Notes: a model not told the origin generated them from the letters alone. 52,007 bases of DNA from Acidobacteriota bacterium (GCA_902812465.1 CADDZE010000027.1:1-52007); one strand, 5' to 3'. Counted from the stretch's first letter, positions 19,716-27,708 are shown. Translations and numbers: made by a program.

Positions 19716-19740
19716 TAGAATGAAAGCAACTTCTTGCTTT
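19716..19740 (+). promoter_or_regulatory. -10-like TAGAAT followed by an 18-base inverted repeat
   Basis: TAGAAT (19716-19721) is followed by AAAGCAA-CTTC-TTGCTTT (19723-19740), a perfect 7-bp inverted repeat. It would cover the expected transcription start and ends just before the GGAGG ribosome site of the gene at 19754. It could be an operator or a 5'-UTR hairpin. Confidence 0.4.
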
Positions 19741-19753
19741 GCCCGGAGGTCCC

Positions 19754-20164
19754 ATGAGAACGCTCATCGCTTTGGTGGTCTTCCTCGGCGGCTCGACGTG
19801 GACCGCTTCTTCTGCCGCCGCGGGTCCGACTCTTTTTTTGGCTGGCCAGGAACAGCAAAATCCCGCTCCCTCTTTTCCGGCAACGCCGGGCCAGCCCACC
19901 GAGCCGGTGATGATCCGGCCTACCAGGCCACCCAGTGCCGCTCGGTTCCCTGACGAACCGCCACAACCAGAGGCTAGGCTGCAGAGACCACCCTTTAATG
20001 CAGCGAAAGCCCGCCAGCAGGCCCGGGAGCTAGCCGACCTCGCCAGCAAAATTCCCAGCGAGATCGACCAAGTGTCCAAGAATGTCCTGCCGAAGGACTT
20101 GGACGAGCAGCTCAAGCGGATACAGAAGCTCGCCAAGCAGCTGCGGTCGCAGCTCGCGCAATAG
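19754..20164 (+). CDS. Small secreted proline-rich protein with helical C-terminus, unknown function
   Basis: A 136-residue protein with a signal peptide (MRTLIALVVFLGGSTWTASSAAA). A proline-rich low-complexity region follows (about 35-85), then an amphipathic helical tail with coiled-coil character (AKARQQARELADLASKIPSEIDQ ... LKRIQKLAKQLRSQL). ATG 19754 is preceded by GGAGG. I do not recognise the family. The layout (export signal, flexible linker, helical end) suggests a periplasmic protein that binds a partner or oligomerises. It stands alone, convergent with thiL. Confidence 0.65.
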   Translation: MRTLIALVVFLGGSTWTASSAAAGPTLFLAGQEQQNPAPSFPATPGQPTEPVMIRPTRPPSAARFPDEPPQPEARLQRPPFNAAKARQQARELADLASKIPSEIDQVSKNVLPKDLDEQLKRIQKLAKQLRSQLAQ

Positions 20165-20212
20165 GCGCCAGACCTTCGGTGGCAGAGCGAAGCATCTTGC
20201 GGGGCCTTACCC

Positions 20213-21184
20213 TTAAGGCGCGCGGCGCGAGGACGCGCGCGCAAAGTGATCGTAGCCAGCGGCCGCGAGAGGTTTGGCTCGGCCATCGAGGCCTATCAGC
20301 CACCGTTGCTTCTTTAGGGTGATCACTCCGATCTGGGTCAGTGGCACACCCTGGTATTTTGGCGGGATCCGTTTGGCTTGGCGCGACGGAACCGTGAAGA
20401 GCAACTCGTAATCCTCGCCTCCCTCAAGTGCCAGCCGGAGGGCTTCCGTTGGCCGCACCAGAACTCCGGGAAAGGGAATCAGCCGGGCATCGATGGTGGC
20501 GCCTACGCCGCTCGCTTGGCAGAGACGAGCGAGGTCGCTCGCCAGGCCGTCACTTAGGTCGATGGCGGCGGAAGCTAATTTGCGGCGAGAGAGGAAGCGG
20601 CCGAGGGCGCACCGCGGCTCCGGATAGAGATGCTTATGAAGCGCGAGAGCTAGGTTGCGGCCTGGTGGTCTCACGTGCCCGCGTGGAGCCAGGCCTCGTG
20701 GCCGCTGGAGCCAACGCAGCCCCAGGGCCGCCAACCCTAACTGGCCGCTGACAAAGATGGCATCGCCAGGGCGCGCGCCACAACGGCGCAGGGCGTGCCC
20801 GCGCTCCACCTCGCCAGCCGCCACGACATCAATGAACATGCGGGTGCGGGAGACCGCCGTGTCGCCGCCCACCAGAGTAGTCCGGAAACGGCGCGCCAAG
20901 CGAAAGAATCCACGATAGAAGGCCTCGGCCCAGGCGCGGCCGGCGCGAGGCGAGACGGCGAGAGAGAGGAGGGCGAAGCGCGGCGTTCCGCCCATGGCTG
21001 CCACATCGCTCAGGGAACGTGCCAGGGCGCGGTGGCCGGCGCTTTCCGCGGGATGGAGGGCAAAATCGAAGTGGACGCCTTCCAGCAGCAGGTCGGCAGT
21101 GAGCACCAACTCACAGCCGGGCGCCACGCGAACCAGCGACGCGTCGTCGCCTATTCCCAGCGTCACGAGGCCGCGGCCCGGCAC
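20213..21184 (-). CDS. thiL: Thiamine-monophosphate kinase
   Basis: Phosphorylates thiamine monophosphate to the active diphosphate. The 323-residue product has LGIGDDASLV, TADLLLEGVHF, ARSLSDVAAMGGTPRFALLSLA, VGGDTAVS and ALEGGEDYELLFTVP, all ThiL hallmarks with their metal-binding aspartates. The listed start is GTG 21184, but GIGDD then lies at residue 10, unusually close to the end. The frame stays open upstream and reads SEAEWVSWIRQRAVPG, which looks like the normal ThiL N-terminal helix. No ATG, GTG or TTG lies in that extension; CTG 21238 is a candidate start. The gene follows an MgtC-like gene on the same strand. Confidence 0.88.
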   Translation of the reverse strand: MPGRGLVTLGIGDDASLVRVAPGCELVLTADLLLEGVHFDFALHPAESAGHRALARSLSDVAAMGGTPRFALLSLAVSPRAGRAWAEAFYRGFFRLARRFRTTLVGGDTAVSRTRMFIDVVAAGEVERGHALRRCGARPGDAIFVSGQLGLAALGLRWLQRPRGLAPRGHVRPPGRNLALALHKHLYPEPRCALGRFLSRRKLASAAIDLSDGLASDLARLCQASGVGATIDARLIPFPGVLVRPTEALRLALEGGEDYELLFTVPSRQAKRIPPKYQGVPLTQIGVITLKKQRWLIGLDGRAKPLAAAGYDHFARASSRRAP

Positions 21185-21266
21185 CGCGCGCTGGCGGATC
21201 CAGCTTACCCATTCAGCTTCACTTCTCCAACTTCGCAGGCAGGCCTCGCTCCGATCAAGCGAAGAT

Positions 21267-21752
21267 TCAGTGTTGAGCTGGGTTTTGCGGGGCGCCCGGG
21301 GTTCCCTGCTCCCGATCCTGGTCCAGCCTTACCTTGAGGCGCCACAGCGCTTTCAGAGTAATCAGGTTCAAGGCGCTCAAGATCAGTGCGACTTCATAGC
21401 GTCCCATGGCGACGGCGGCGCCGACCACCGCAGTACTCCAGATGCTTGCCGCCGTCGCCGTACCGCGCACGGTTGCGCCGTCTCGGAGAATGGCTCCGCC
21501 TCCCAGGAAGCCGATGCCGGCGATCAGGCCCTGCAAGACCCGCGACTGGGCTGCGGCGTCCAGGGTGGTCACGAGGAGCAGGTAGCCGCAGCTCGCCATG
21601 GCGACGATGGGAAATGTTCGCACGCCGACGCCGTGGGCCTCCCGTTCCCGCTCCCAGCCGACGGGCAGGGTCAGCAGATAGGCTACGAGAATCTTCCCCA
21701 GGCTGATCCAGACCTGGGAGGCATCCAGGCCGGCGATGGCAGCATGGAGCAT
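21267..21752 (-). CDS. MgtC/SapB-family membrane protein
   Basis: A 161-residue inner-membrane protein with four or five hydrophobic segments. Family signatures are LLTLPVGWEREREAHGVGVRTFPIVAMASCGYLL, IAGIGFLGGGAILRDGATVRGTATAASIWSTAVVGAAVAMGRYE and a short charged tail after the last helix. It is the short form without the C-terminal ACT-like domain of Salmonella MgtC. In pathogens MgtC modulates the ATP synthase and Mg2+ or acid adaptation; the role of environmental homologues is unclear. It sits 38 bases downstream of the GH36 gene and upstream of thiL. Confidence 0.85.
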   Translation of the reverse strand: MLHAAIAGLDASQVWISLGKILVAYLLTLPVGWEREREAHGVGVRTFPIVAMASCGYLLLVTTLDAAAQSRVLQGLIAGIGFLGGGAILRDGATVRGTATAASIWSTAVVGAAVAMGRYEVALILSALNLITLKALWRLKVRLDQDREQGTPGAPQNPAQH

Positions 21753-21790
21753 GGTCGGTCGGAGACAAAACTCCGTGGTGCTTCGCGGGG

Positions 21791-24067
21791 CTAATGCGCC
21801 TTCGTCAACACCACCAGGGTGCTATCGTAGTCGCCGCGCAAGCTAAAGTTCAGGCCGTGATGCATCAGGAACGAGCCGCTCATCACTTCCGCTTTCTCCA
21901 CCAAGCGGTCGTCCGTCGTCTTCACCCGGTACTGGGCCTGCTCGTCGAGCCCGCGCAGGAAGATGGTGGGCGCGGGCCGCAGGAATTGCTGCGAATGCAG
22001 AAAGGCGAAGAGCACTACCTGCTGGCCGTCGCGGGCGACGTACTCGTTGGCGGTCAACTCGCCTTCGCGGGGAGAGAAAAGGCGGTAGAGGTCCCCGCTC
22101 TGGACGGTCTCGCGCACGCTCTTGTAGTAAGCCACCATCTGTTTTGCCAGACTAAAATCTTCGTCGGACCACTTGTTCAGATTGGCGCCAATCCCCAGCG
22201 CGCCCTGCATCGCCACCAAAAAGCGGAATTTGAGCGGCGTCGAGCGGCCGTTGAGGTTCGGCACATCCGTGACCCAGCTCGACATGACCTTGGGCGCGTA
22301 GGCGAACGTAAAGCCTTCCTGGATGCGCAGCCGGTCGAAGGCCTCTGTATTGTCGGAGGTCCAGACGACGTTGGCGCGCTCCAGCACCCCCAGGTCCACG
22401 CGCCCTCCTCCGCCCGAGCACGATTCGATCTCCAGCCCCGGGTGTCGGGCCCGCAGCCGGTCCATGATCTCATAGACATGGCGTACGTACTTCACCCACA
22501 CCTCTTTCTGTTCTGCCAGGGGCGCCTCCGGCCAGCCGGGCTCAGACAAGTGGCGGTTCATATCCCACTTGATGTAGCGGATGTTGTTCTCGGAAAGGAT
22601 CTTGTCGAGGGCGCCCAAGATGTATTCCTTCACGTCGTCCCGCGCCATGTTGAGCACCAGCTGGTTGCGCGCCTCGCTGCGCGGGCGCCCCGGGAAGTTA
22701 AGCACCCAGTCAGGGTGGCGGCGGTAGAGGTCGCTGTTGGGGTTCACCATCTCGGGCTCGAACCAGAGGCCAAATTCCATACCCAGTTGGTTGACGTAGC
22801 GGATGAGGGACTGCAGGCCGTGGGGGAACTTCTGGGGATTTACGTACCAGTCGCCCAGGCCGGCGTGGTCATCGTTGCGCTGGCCAAACCAGCCGTCATC
22901 TACCACAAACAGCTCGACGCCGATCCGTGCCGCCTTTTCGGCCAGCGCCTTCTGGCCTTCCTCGCTGACGTTGAACGTGGTCGCTTCCCAGGAGTTGTAA
23001 AGCACTGGGCGGACGTGGGGCCGGTCATGATCCGGCAGAATTTCGTCGCGCTCGAAGCGGTGCATCAGCCGCGAGGCGCCACCGAATCCGCGGGCGCTAT
23101 AGCCTCCGTAATAAGGCGGCGTCTCAAAGGTCTCGCCCGGCTTCAGGAGCCAGGAAAAGTCAAAATCGTTGTAGCCGCCCGTCACTCGCACCTGGTGAGC
23201 CGGCGGTGTATCCTCGATGACTAGCTTCCAGTTTCCGCTCCAGCCAACGGCACCGAACCAGACGCGGCCATGCTCCTCATCGGCCTGGCCGGCGTCGATC
23301 GCAAACCACGGATTGAGCTGGTGGCTGGTGTTGCCGCGGCGGCTCTCGAGTACGATCTTGCCGGGATGGATGGGCGTGCGGGTAAGCTGGGTCTCGCCCG
23401 CCCAGCGTCCCGTCAAGTAGGTCAAGCGATAGCCCTCGCCGGGGGGAGCGTACCACACGCCCGCTTGGACGCTCTCAAGGGTAATGGAGTCCGGAGTCCG
23501 GTTCTCCAGGCGGGCTTGCTTGCGAATGATATCCTCCTTGGGAAACACCCGGTACGTCAGGTCAACGAACAAGTCGTACTGGATGTCCTTGAGACGGATT
23601 ACCAGCGTGTCGTCGCGGATCTCGTGGGACACATACTTTAGCACCAGGTCGCGGACTCCGTTGGCCAGGATGACCTTGAGTGCTGGTTCGTTGTAGTAGC
23701 GACCGCCCCAGCCCGGGTATTCGAGGTTGGTCATCGTCTCGCTCGAATCGAAAGACGCATGCTCCGGAGCGGCATGGAGCGGTGCCAAACCTTCATCGCC
23801 CTCCAGGCGCTCGCCCCAGTAGGCAGCCTGCAGCTCATTTCTTTCGTTCAGGCCCATAACGTAGGAGGTGTGGTCCGTGGTGAGCACCCAAAGTTTCAGG
23901 GCGGGAAGGAAGCGCACCGGCTCCGCTCGAGGGATAGCCTGCTCTGCGTTCAACGCCCTAGTGGCCAGGAACAGCACCCCCATGCAGCCGATGAATCCCC
24001 TCCCGACAGAACGGCCGTACCCAACGCGCTGCCAGCCGCTCCAAACGCGGCAATGATGGAAGCACAT
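21791..24067 (-). CDS. Alpha-galactosidase-type glycoside hydrolase, family GH36
   Basis: A 758-residue retaining glycosidase. An N-terminal beta-supersandwich is followed by a (beta/alpha)8 barrel starting with ELFVVDDGWFGQRNDD. The expected nucleophile is D502 in YIKWDMNR and the acid/base is D572 in WTSDNTEAFDR; SCSGGGGRVDLGVL lies between them. Length matches the long GH36 enzymes active on raffinose-type alpha-galactosides. A basic N-terminus plus a hydrophobic stretch (FIGCMGVLFLATRALNA) predicts export. ATG 24067 is chosen for the AGAGG seven bases upstream; an ATG-free extension to 24091 lacks one. A secreted TPR protein is encoded 199 bases upstream. Confidence 0.9.
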   Translation of the reverse strand: MCFHHCRVWSGWQRVGYGRSVGRGFIGCMGVLFLATRALNAEQAIPRAEPVRFLPALKLWVLTTDHTSYVMGLNERNELQAAYWGERLEGDEGLAPLHAAPEHASFDSSETMTNLEYPGWGGRYYNEPALKVILANGVRDLVLKYVSHEIRDDTLVIRLKDIQYDLFVDLTYRVFPKEDIIRKQARLENRTPDSITLESVQAGVWYAPPGEGYRLTYLTGRWAGETQLTRTPIHPGKIVLESRRGNTSHQLNPWFAIDAGQADEEHGRVWFGAVGWSGNWKLVIEDTPPAHQVRVTGGYNDFDFSWLLKPGETFETPPYYGGYSARGFGGASRLMHRFERDEILPDHDRPHVRPVLYNSWEATTFNVSEEGQKALAEKAARIGVELFVVDDGWFGQRNDDHAGLGDWYVNPQKFPHGLQSLIRYVNQLGMEFGLWFEPEMVNPNSDLYRRHPDWVLNFPGRPRSEARNQLVLNMARDDVKEYILGALDKILSENNIRYIKWDMNRHLSEPGWPEAPLAEQKEVWVKYVRHVYEIMDRLRARHPGLEIESCSGGGGRVDLGVLERANVVWTSDNTEAFDRLRIQEGFTFAYAPKVMSSWVTDVPNLNGRSTPLKFRFLVAMQGALGIGANLNKWSDEDFSLAKQMVAYYKSVRETVQSGDLYRLFSPREGELTANEYVARDGQQVVLFAFLHSQQFLRPAPTIFLRGLDEQAQYRVKTTDDRLVEKAEVMSGSFLMHHGLNFSLRGDYDSTLVVLTKAH

Positions 24068-24266
24068 GCTAGGACCTCTGCAAAGGTTCAAAGCTCCGGG
24101 CCTGCTACCCCTGCGGTCAGGCTCGAGTCATTATTCGAGTGTATTGAAATGGGCGTCAAGCGCGCTGCCTTTGGGGGGAGATGGGAGGAGCAGCCTGAAC
24201 GGAACCGGATCGGCCGCCTTCCCCGCCCAGCCTGCGCCTGCGGCGACGCCGACGAAGCCCCCACCC

Positions 24267-25691
24267 TCAATGCGGTAGTCCACCCGACACACTCTTCATG
24301 GAGTAAACAAACTGCTTGATCTCGAGCCGGCGCTGGTCCACCTCTGCCAAGTGTTGATCGTAGAGCTGCTTGTGGAGCTGAAACTCCTTTTCCGCCAGCT
24401 CCTTCTTTCCCAGGTGAACGTAAGCCTGGCCGAGCCGGAAGTGGGCGTCCGGGAGATTGGGCGAGAGGCGTACGGCTTGCTGATATTCCTGGACGGCTCT
24501 TTCATACTGGTGGCCTGCCGAATAAAGGTTCGCCAACTGGAGATGGGCCTCGGCGTAGGCTGGAGCAAGCTCGATGGCCCTCCTTAGCAGGGATTCGACT
24601 TGGTCCAGTTTCGCGCCCGACAGGTCACTGCGGTTCCCCTTCCAAAGGCTCACCGCGTAATAGAAGAGGGCCTGCGGGTCGCGGGGCCGGAGATCAGCCA
24701 AGCGGCGGAAGCGTTCCACCACCTCGTTGACCAGGCTGGGAGAGAGGTCATAAGCAGCGCTCAGAAAATAGTAAGCGCGCGGGTCAGAGGGATTGAGGTC
24801 GGTAGCTCGCATAAGCGCCTTGACCGCGTCATCGTAGCTGCCGCGCAGGAAGAGCGCTAAGCCGAGTCCCACGGCCAGGCGGGGAGAATTAGGATAACGT
24901 TTAAGCCCTTCGCCGAACACTTCGGCTGCGGGGCCGGCGGTGTGGTGGACGAGGAGTTCGCAGCCCCAATCGAAGAGGTTGGATTCGCTGGGGTCCATGT
25001 GCGCCGCCTTCTCGTACTCGTTGACGGCGGCTACATAATCGCCAGCCTTCTCCTCGATCCCAGCTAGCAGGTTGTGGAGTTCGGCCGTGTCCTGCTGCTT
25101 TACCAGCACTTGAATGAGCCGTCGTGCCTGTTCCAAGCGTCCTTCGTAGTTGTAAGCGAGCGCCAGATCGTACCCGTTGTCGTAAGAGGCTGGGTTGAGC
25201 TTCTCGGCCTTTTCGAGATACGGAATGGCGGCTGGGATGTGCCCCGTCTTCAGGTACAACGAACCCAGGTTGCGATTGGCGTCGAAGTTGTCTGGCTCGA
25301 GCTCGATGACCTTCTGGAATTGCTTTTCGGCGAGTGCCGTCTGGCCCCGCCGCGCTAGGTTCGTGGCTAGGTTGTTACGGGCGGGCCCGGAGTCCGGCCG
25401 CAACCGCACCGCCCGCTCGAAAGGTGCGGTGGCCTTGTCCTCCTTGCCCTCGGCCGAATAAACCAGTCCCAGCAGCTCCTGCACCTCAAAGCTGTCCGGT
25501 AAAACCTTGGCGAGCCCTTCCAGCTCTTGCTCCGCCGCGGCGTATTGCCCCAAGTTGAAATGCGCTAGTGCCGACTGAAACCTGGAATCGAGGGTGCGGC
25601 GGCTTCCACTCGCCTTTTGGCCCGACTGCGGGGGAGACAAGCCGAGCACTAGGAAGGCAGCCAGCAGCGCTACGCCTCGAGGAGCGAACAT
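24267..25691 (-). CDS. Secreted TPR-repeat protein
   Basis: A 474-residue protein with a signal peptide (GVALLAAFLVLGLSPPQSG) and about ten TPR units across nearly the whole length. Typical units are LNPASYDNGYDLALAYNYEGRLEQARRLI and LSPNLPDAHFRLGQAYVHLGKKELAEKEF. It should be a periplasmic or outer-membrane protein-binding scaffold; no enzymatic domain is present. ATG 25691 has GGAAG seven bases before it and a weak TAAGAT -10-like sequence just upstream. It precedes the GH36 gene on the same strand. Copy C of the recurring element lies about 110 bases upstream, pointing toward it. Confidence 0.85.
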   Translation of the reverse strand: MFAPRGVALLAAFLVLGLSPPQSGQKASGSRRTLDSRFQSALAHFNLGQYAAAEQELEGLAKVLPDSFEVQELLGLVYSAEGKEDKATAPFERAVRLRPDSGPARNNLATNLARRGQTALAEKQFQKVIELEPDNFDANRNLGSLYLKTGHIPAAIPYLEKAEKLNPASYDNGYDLALAYNYEGRLEQARRLIQVLVKQQDTAELHNLLAGIEEKAGDYVAAVNEYEKAAHMDPSESNLFDWGCELLVHHTAGPAAEVFGEGLKRYPNSPRLAVGLGLALFLRGSYDDAVKALMRATDLNPSDPRAYYFLSAAYDLSPSLVNEVVERFRRLADLRPRDPQALFYYAVSLWKGNRSDLSGAKLDQVESLLRRAIELAPAYAEAHLQLANLYSAGHQYERAVQEYQQAVRLSPNLPDAHFRLGQAYVHLGKKELAEKEFQLHKQLYDQHLAEVDQRRLEIKQFVYSMKSVSGGLPH

Positions 25692-25803
25692 GCCGCTTCC
25701 ATCTTACCAGACCAGAAAGTGCGAGGCCGCTGACAGCGGTAGGGGGGCGATTCGATGCTCATGTGGGCCCAGGAAGCACGGCGTCAGAAACGCGGGCCTC
25801 GAT

Positions 25804-25837
25804 TTTTCAAGAACCTATACGGTTCGTTTCGTCAAAT
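25804..25837 (-). repeat. Copy C of the recurring intergenic element
   Basis: TTTTCAA, nine bases, then CGGTTCGTTTCGTCAAAT. The right-hand part is identical to copy A over 18 bases. The minus-strand reading points toward the TPR gene starting at 25691. Confidence 0.65.
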
Positions 25838-25889
25838 ATCCTGTTCGCACAGCAGAGCGGCGCGAGCTGGCACACGGCTCAGACAAAGT

Positions 25890-25912
25890 AGACATGTCTG
25901 ACGAGTCAGACA
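25890..25912. promoter_or_regulatory. Two overlapping palindromes, possible operator
   Basis: AGACATGTCT (25890-25899) is a perfect palindrome. It overlaps TGTCTGAC-GA-GTCAGACA (25895-25912), a perfect 8-bp inverted repeat with a two-base centre. Such overlapping symmetry fits a dimeric regulator site (GntR-type sites look similar) better than a terminator. It is about 200 bases upstream of the TPR gene and 145 bases past the sedolisin stop. Confidence 0.45.
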
Positions 25913-25984
25913 CGATGAGTATTTGCAAGGGCGCTCGGCAGGAGTCAGCACCCCCGCCGAGTCTGCGATACGTCACACCGAACA

Positions 25985-26013
25985 GGCCGTGCCAGGGCGA
26001 GCCTGGCACGGCC
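25985..26013 (-). terminator. Strong 12-bp hairpin after the sedolisin gene
   Basis: GGCCGTGCCAGG (25985-25996), loop GCGAG, and CCTGGCACGGCC (26002-26013) form a perfect GC-rich stem 44 bases beyond the sedolisin stop codon. No U-run follows on the minus strand (TGTTCGGTGT), so it may act as an mRNA 3'-end stabiliser or an L-shaped terminator and not as a classical one. Confidence 0.6.
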
Positions 26014-26057
26014 GCTGAAGTCTAGATGAGGCGAAATGCTTCGAGTCGCTTCCACTG

Positions 26058-27518
26058 TTATTTTCCAAGCCGGCCACGCGGGGTTCCGACGCCAGTGCAC
26101 TGGTCCCAGAGCGGACCCGCATTGGCGCCATTCGACCCCGTCGTGACGTCGTAGAAGTTAGACGAGTAGGCGGTCTTAGAAAAGAGTTGGTCGTAGATGA
26201 GGTTATTCTCTTCCGTCGTATAGTATCCGCCGGTGTTGGGAGCCGTTCCCAGCCGGTTGTTCGAAGCGTTGACGATACCGGCGAGAGCTGGCGAGGCTAC
26301 ACTGGTGCCTCCCACGATGACCCAGCCGCCGTATCCGAAGGAATCGTAGACGTACACGCCGCTAGCCGGATCGGCGTCGAATGAAAGGTCAGGAGTCTGC
26401 CGGGCCGTCTGCCCGAACTGTGGATACTGGAAGGGAGCCCAGGGCCCCATGCCGTTGGAAAACTGCGGGGGATTCTGCCACAGCTCATACTGACTGACGC
26501 CCCCTCCGGAACCCGACCAGCAGCTCTCGTTCAGGAAATTGCCATTGGCATCCCGGTTCACCGTCGTGCCCCCTGCCGACACCACCCATGGCGAAGAGCT
26601 CGGATAGGCCGCGCCTAATCCGGAGTCACCTGCGGAAGCAAAGTAGACGATTTGCTTCCAGTAGTTCCAGAAAAAGTACCCGTCGTCATTCACCTCGTTG
26701 GCGAACTCCCCGCTTCCCCAGCTATTGGATATATCACCGCCGCCTGCTGCGCTCACCAACTGGCCTGCGACGTATTCAGCGTAGAGCAGGTCGTCGTAGC
26801 TGTTGGAGCATGCCTCGACCAAATAGATGCGGGCAGCCGGCGCCATCGCATGAGCCCACTCGATATCTAGGTCTTCTTCCAAACCCCAGCCCACGTCGGC
26901 GGGAGGAACCGTGCAGTGGCCGTTGCCATTGGCGTAGACCTTCGTGAAGTTAGCTGCCGGCAGCCCAAAGTTGGCTGAGAACGCCGCCAGGTCGGACGCC
27001 GCCTTGGGGTTATCATAGGCGTCCACCAGGGCGATCGCTCCCCAGCCACCTGAAGGGTGCCTGGTGCCACCCGCGGCCGGATTACACCCGGCGTAGATAG
27101 GCCCCACCCTATAAACGCAGCCCAGGGATGCCGGTGTCTCCGCGAACGTATAGTCCGGATTAGCCGTCGACGCCTGTCGCCCGGCTGGGACAAAGATTAG
27201 ATGGTTAGTGTGAGCGCGCACGCCAGCGTCCTCGGGGCGCACTACACTGCTTTCTGGAACGACTACCCGGCCCTCCGGCTTCACGGCCTGAGCCTGGCTT
27301 TCATTAGGTGCAGACTCTGCCTGCGCTTGCGGGACTGCTGTTGGCGTCCTGGCTGGGTCGGGGCGATCCTCTTGGGCTACCCATGCCAAGGTTGGCACAA
27401 CGGCACATGCGACGATCACCGCCGAAGCACGAAGGAGCCTTCTGGTCCATCGTCCTGCCTTAGCTCCGTTCGCGCCCCGCCATCCGCGGGGTTCGGTGTT
27501 TCTCAATTGGGTTGTCAT
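26058..27518 (-). CDS. Secreted sedolisin-family (S53) serine-carboxyl peptidase
   Basis: A 486-residue exported peptidase. All four S53 catalytic residues are present: E214 and D218 in LEEDLDIEW, oxyanion D298 in FASAGDSG, and nucleophile S406 in GGTSVASP. The C-terminal calcium-site segment FYDVTTGSNG and TGVGTPRG is also kept. The N-terminus has a twin-basic region and a hydrophobic stretch (ASAVIVACAVVPTLAW), then about 70 residues rich in P, A, Q and E. It lacks the roughly 180-residue pro-kumamolisin prodomain usual in the family. ATG 27518 is preceded by TAAGGAGGGG. A Pho-box-like site and a hairpin lie in its leader region. Confidence 0.9.
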   Translation of the reverse strand: MTTQLRNTEPRGWRGANGAKAGRWTRRLLRASAVIVACAVVPTLAWVAQEDRPDPARTPTAVPQAQAESAPNESQAQAVKPEGRVVVPESSVVRPEDAGVRAHTNHLIFVPAGRQASTANPDYTFAETPASLGCVYRVGPIYAGCNPAAGGTRHPSGGWGAIALVDAYDNPKAASDLAAFSANFGLPAANFTKVYANGNGHCTVPPADVGWGLEEDLDIEWAHAMAPAARIYLVEACSNSYDDLLYAEYVAGQLVSAAGGGDISNSWGSGEFANEVNDDGYFFWNYWKQIVYFASAGDSGLGAAYPSSSPWVVSAGGTTVNRDANGNFLNESCWSGSGGGVSQYELWQNPPQFSNGMGPWAPFQYPQFGQTARQTPDLSFDADPASGVYVYDSFGYGGWVIVGGTSVASPALAGIVNASNNRLGTAPNTGGYYTTEENNLIYDQLFSKTAYSSNFYDVTTGSNGANAGPLWDQCTGVGTPRGRLGK

Positions 27519-27624
27519 ACGGTGTTCCCCTCCTTAAGTTGTGTCATCCATGTCTCTGTTAGGTTCGTCTCAAGCCACACGTCGTCTGCGGTTGAAGAGC
27601 TCGGCGGGGCCCCTTCCTTTGTGC

Positions 27625-27647
27625 GGCTACCGGGCAATCCGGTAGCC
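27625..27647 (-). promoter_or_regulatory. 9-bp hairpin in the sedolisin leader
   Basis: GGCTACCGG (27625-27633), loop GCAAT, CCGGTAGCC (27639-27647) form a perfect stem about 110 bases upstream of the sedolisin start. On the sedolisin strand GCACAAAGG follows directly. This vaguely recalls a c-di-GMP-I riboswitch, but its conserved elements are absent, so I leave the role unassigned. Confidence 0.45.
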
Positions 27648-27708
27648 CGACGCGCCCCAACTTATGATCGCACGAGAGTTACTGCAATGGAGCGTTTCTT
27701 GCATTAAT

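Larger units (their letters stand above)
19047..19753. other. 700-base repeat-bearing spacer between leuA and a small secreted-protein gene
   Basis: No gene is supported here. Next to leuA lies ACCGG (19098-19102) paired with CCGGT (19112-19116) around repeated CGGT units. Two copies of a 40-base element lie exactly 190 bases apart (19253 and 19443). An inverted CTTTG-CATA-CAAAG lies near 19557-19570. The spacing between the two elements, and the similar GCCGGC-CCTC sequence before each, suggest a local duplication of about 190 bases. Confidence 0.55.
25692..26057. other. Spacer between the sedolisin 3' end and the TPR gene
   Basis: The 366 bases hold no gene. They contain copy C of the recurring element, a pair of overlapping palindromes (25890-25912) and a strong 12-bp hairpin (25985-26013), all listed separately. 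Confidence 0.6.

Noticed and set aside
25985-26013. Classical Rho-independent terminator with U-tract
   Set aside because: The stem is strong, but no U-run follows on either strand; I keep it only as a terminator-like hairpin.
27530-27680. c-di-GMP-I (GEMM) riboswitch before the sedolisin gene
   Set aside because: A 9-bp stem and GCACAAAGG recall it, but the conserved GCAAACC, GAAA tetraloop and CGCAAAGCC elements are absent.
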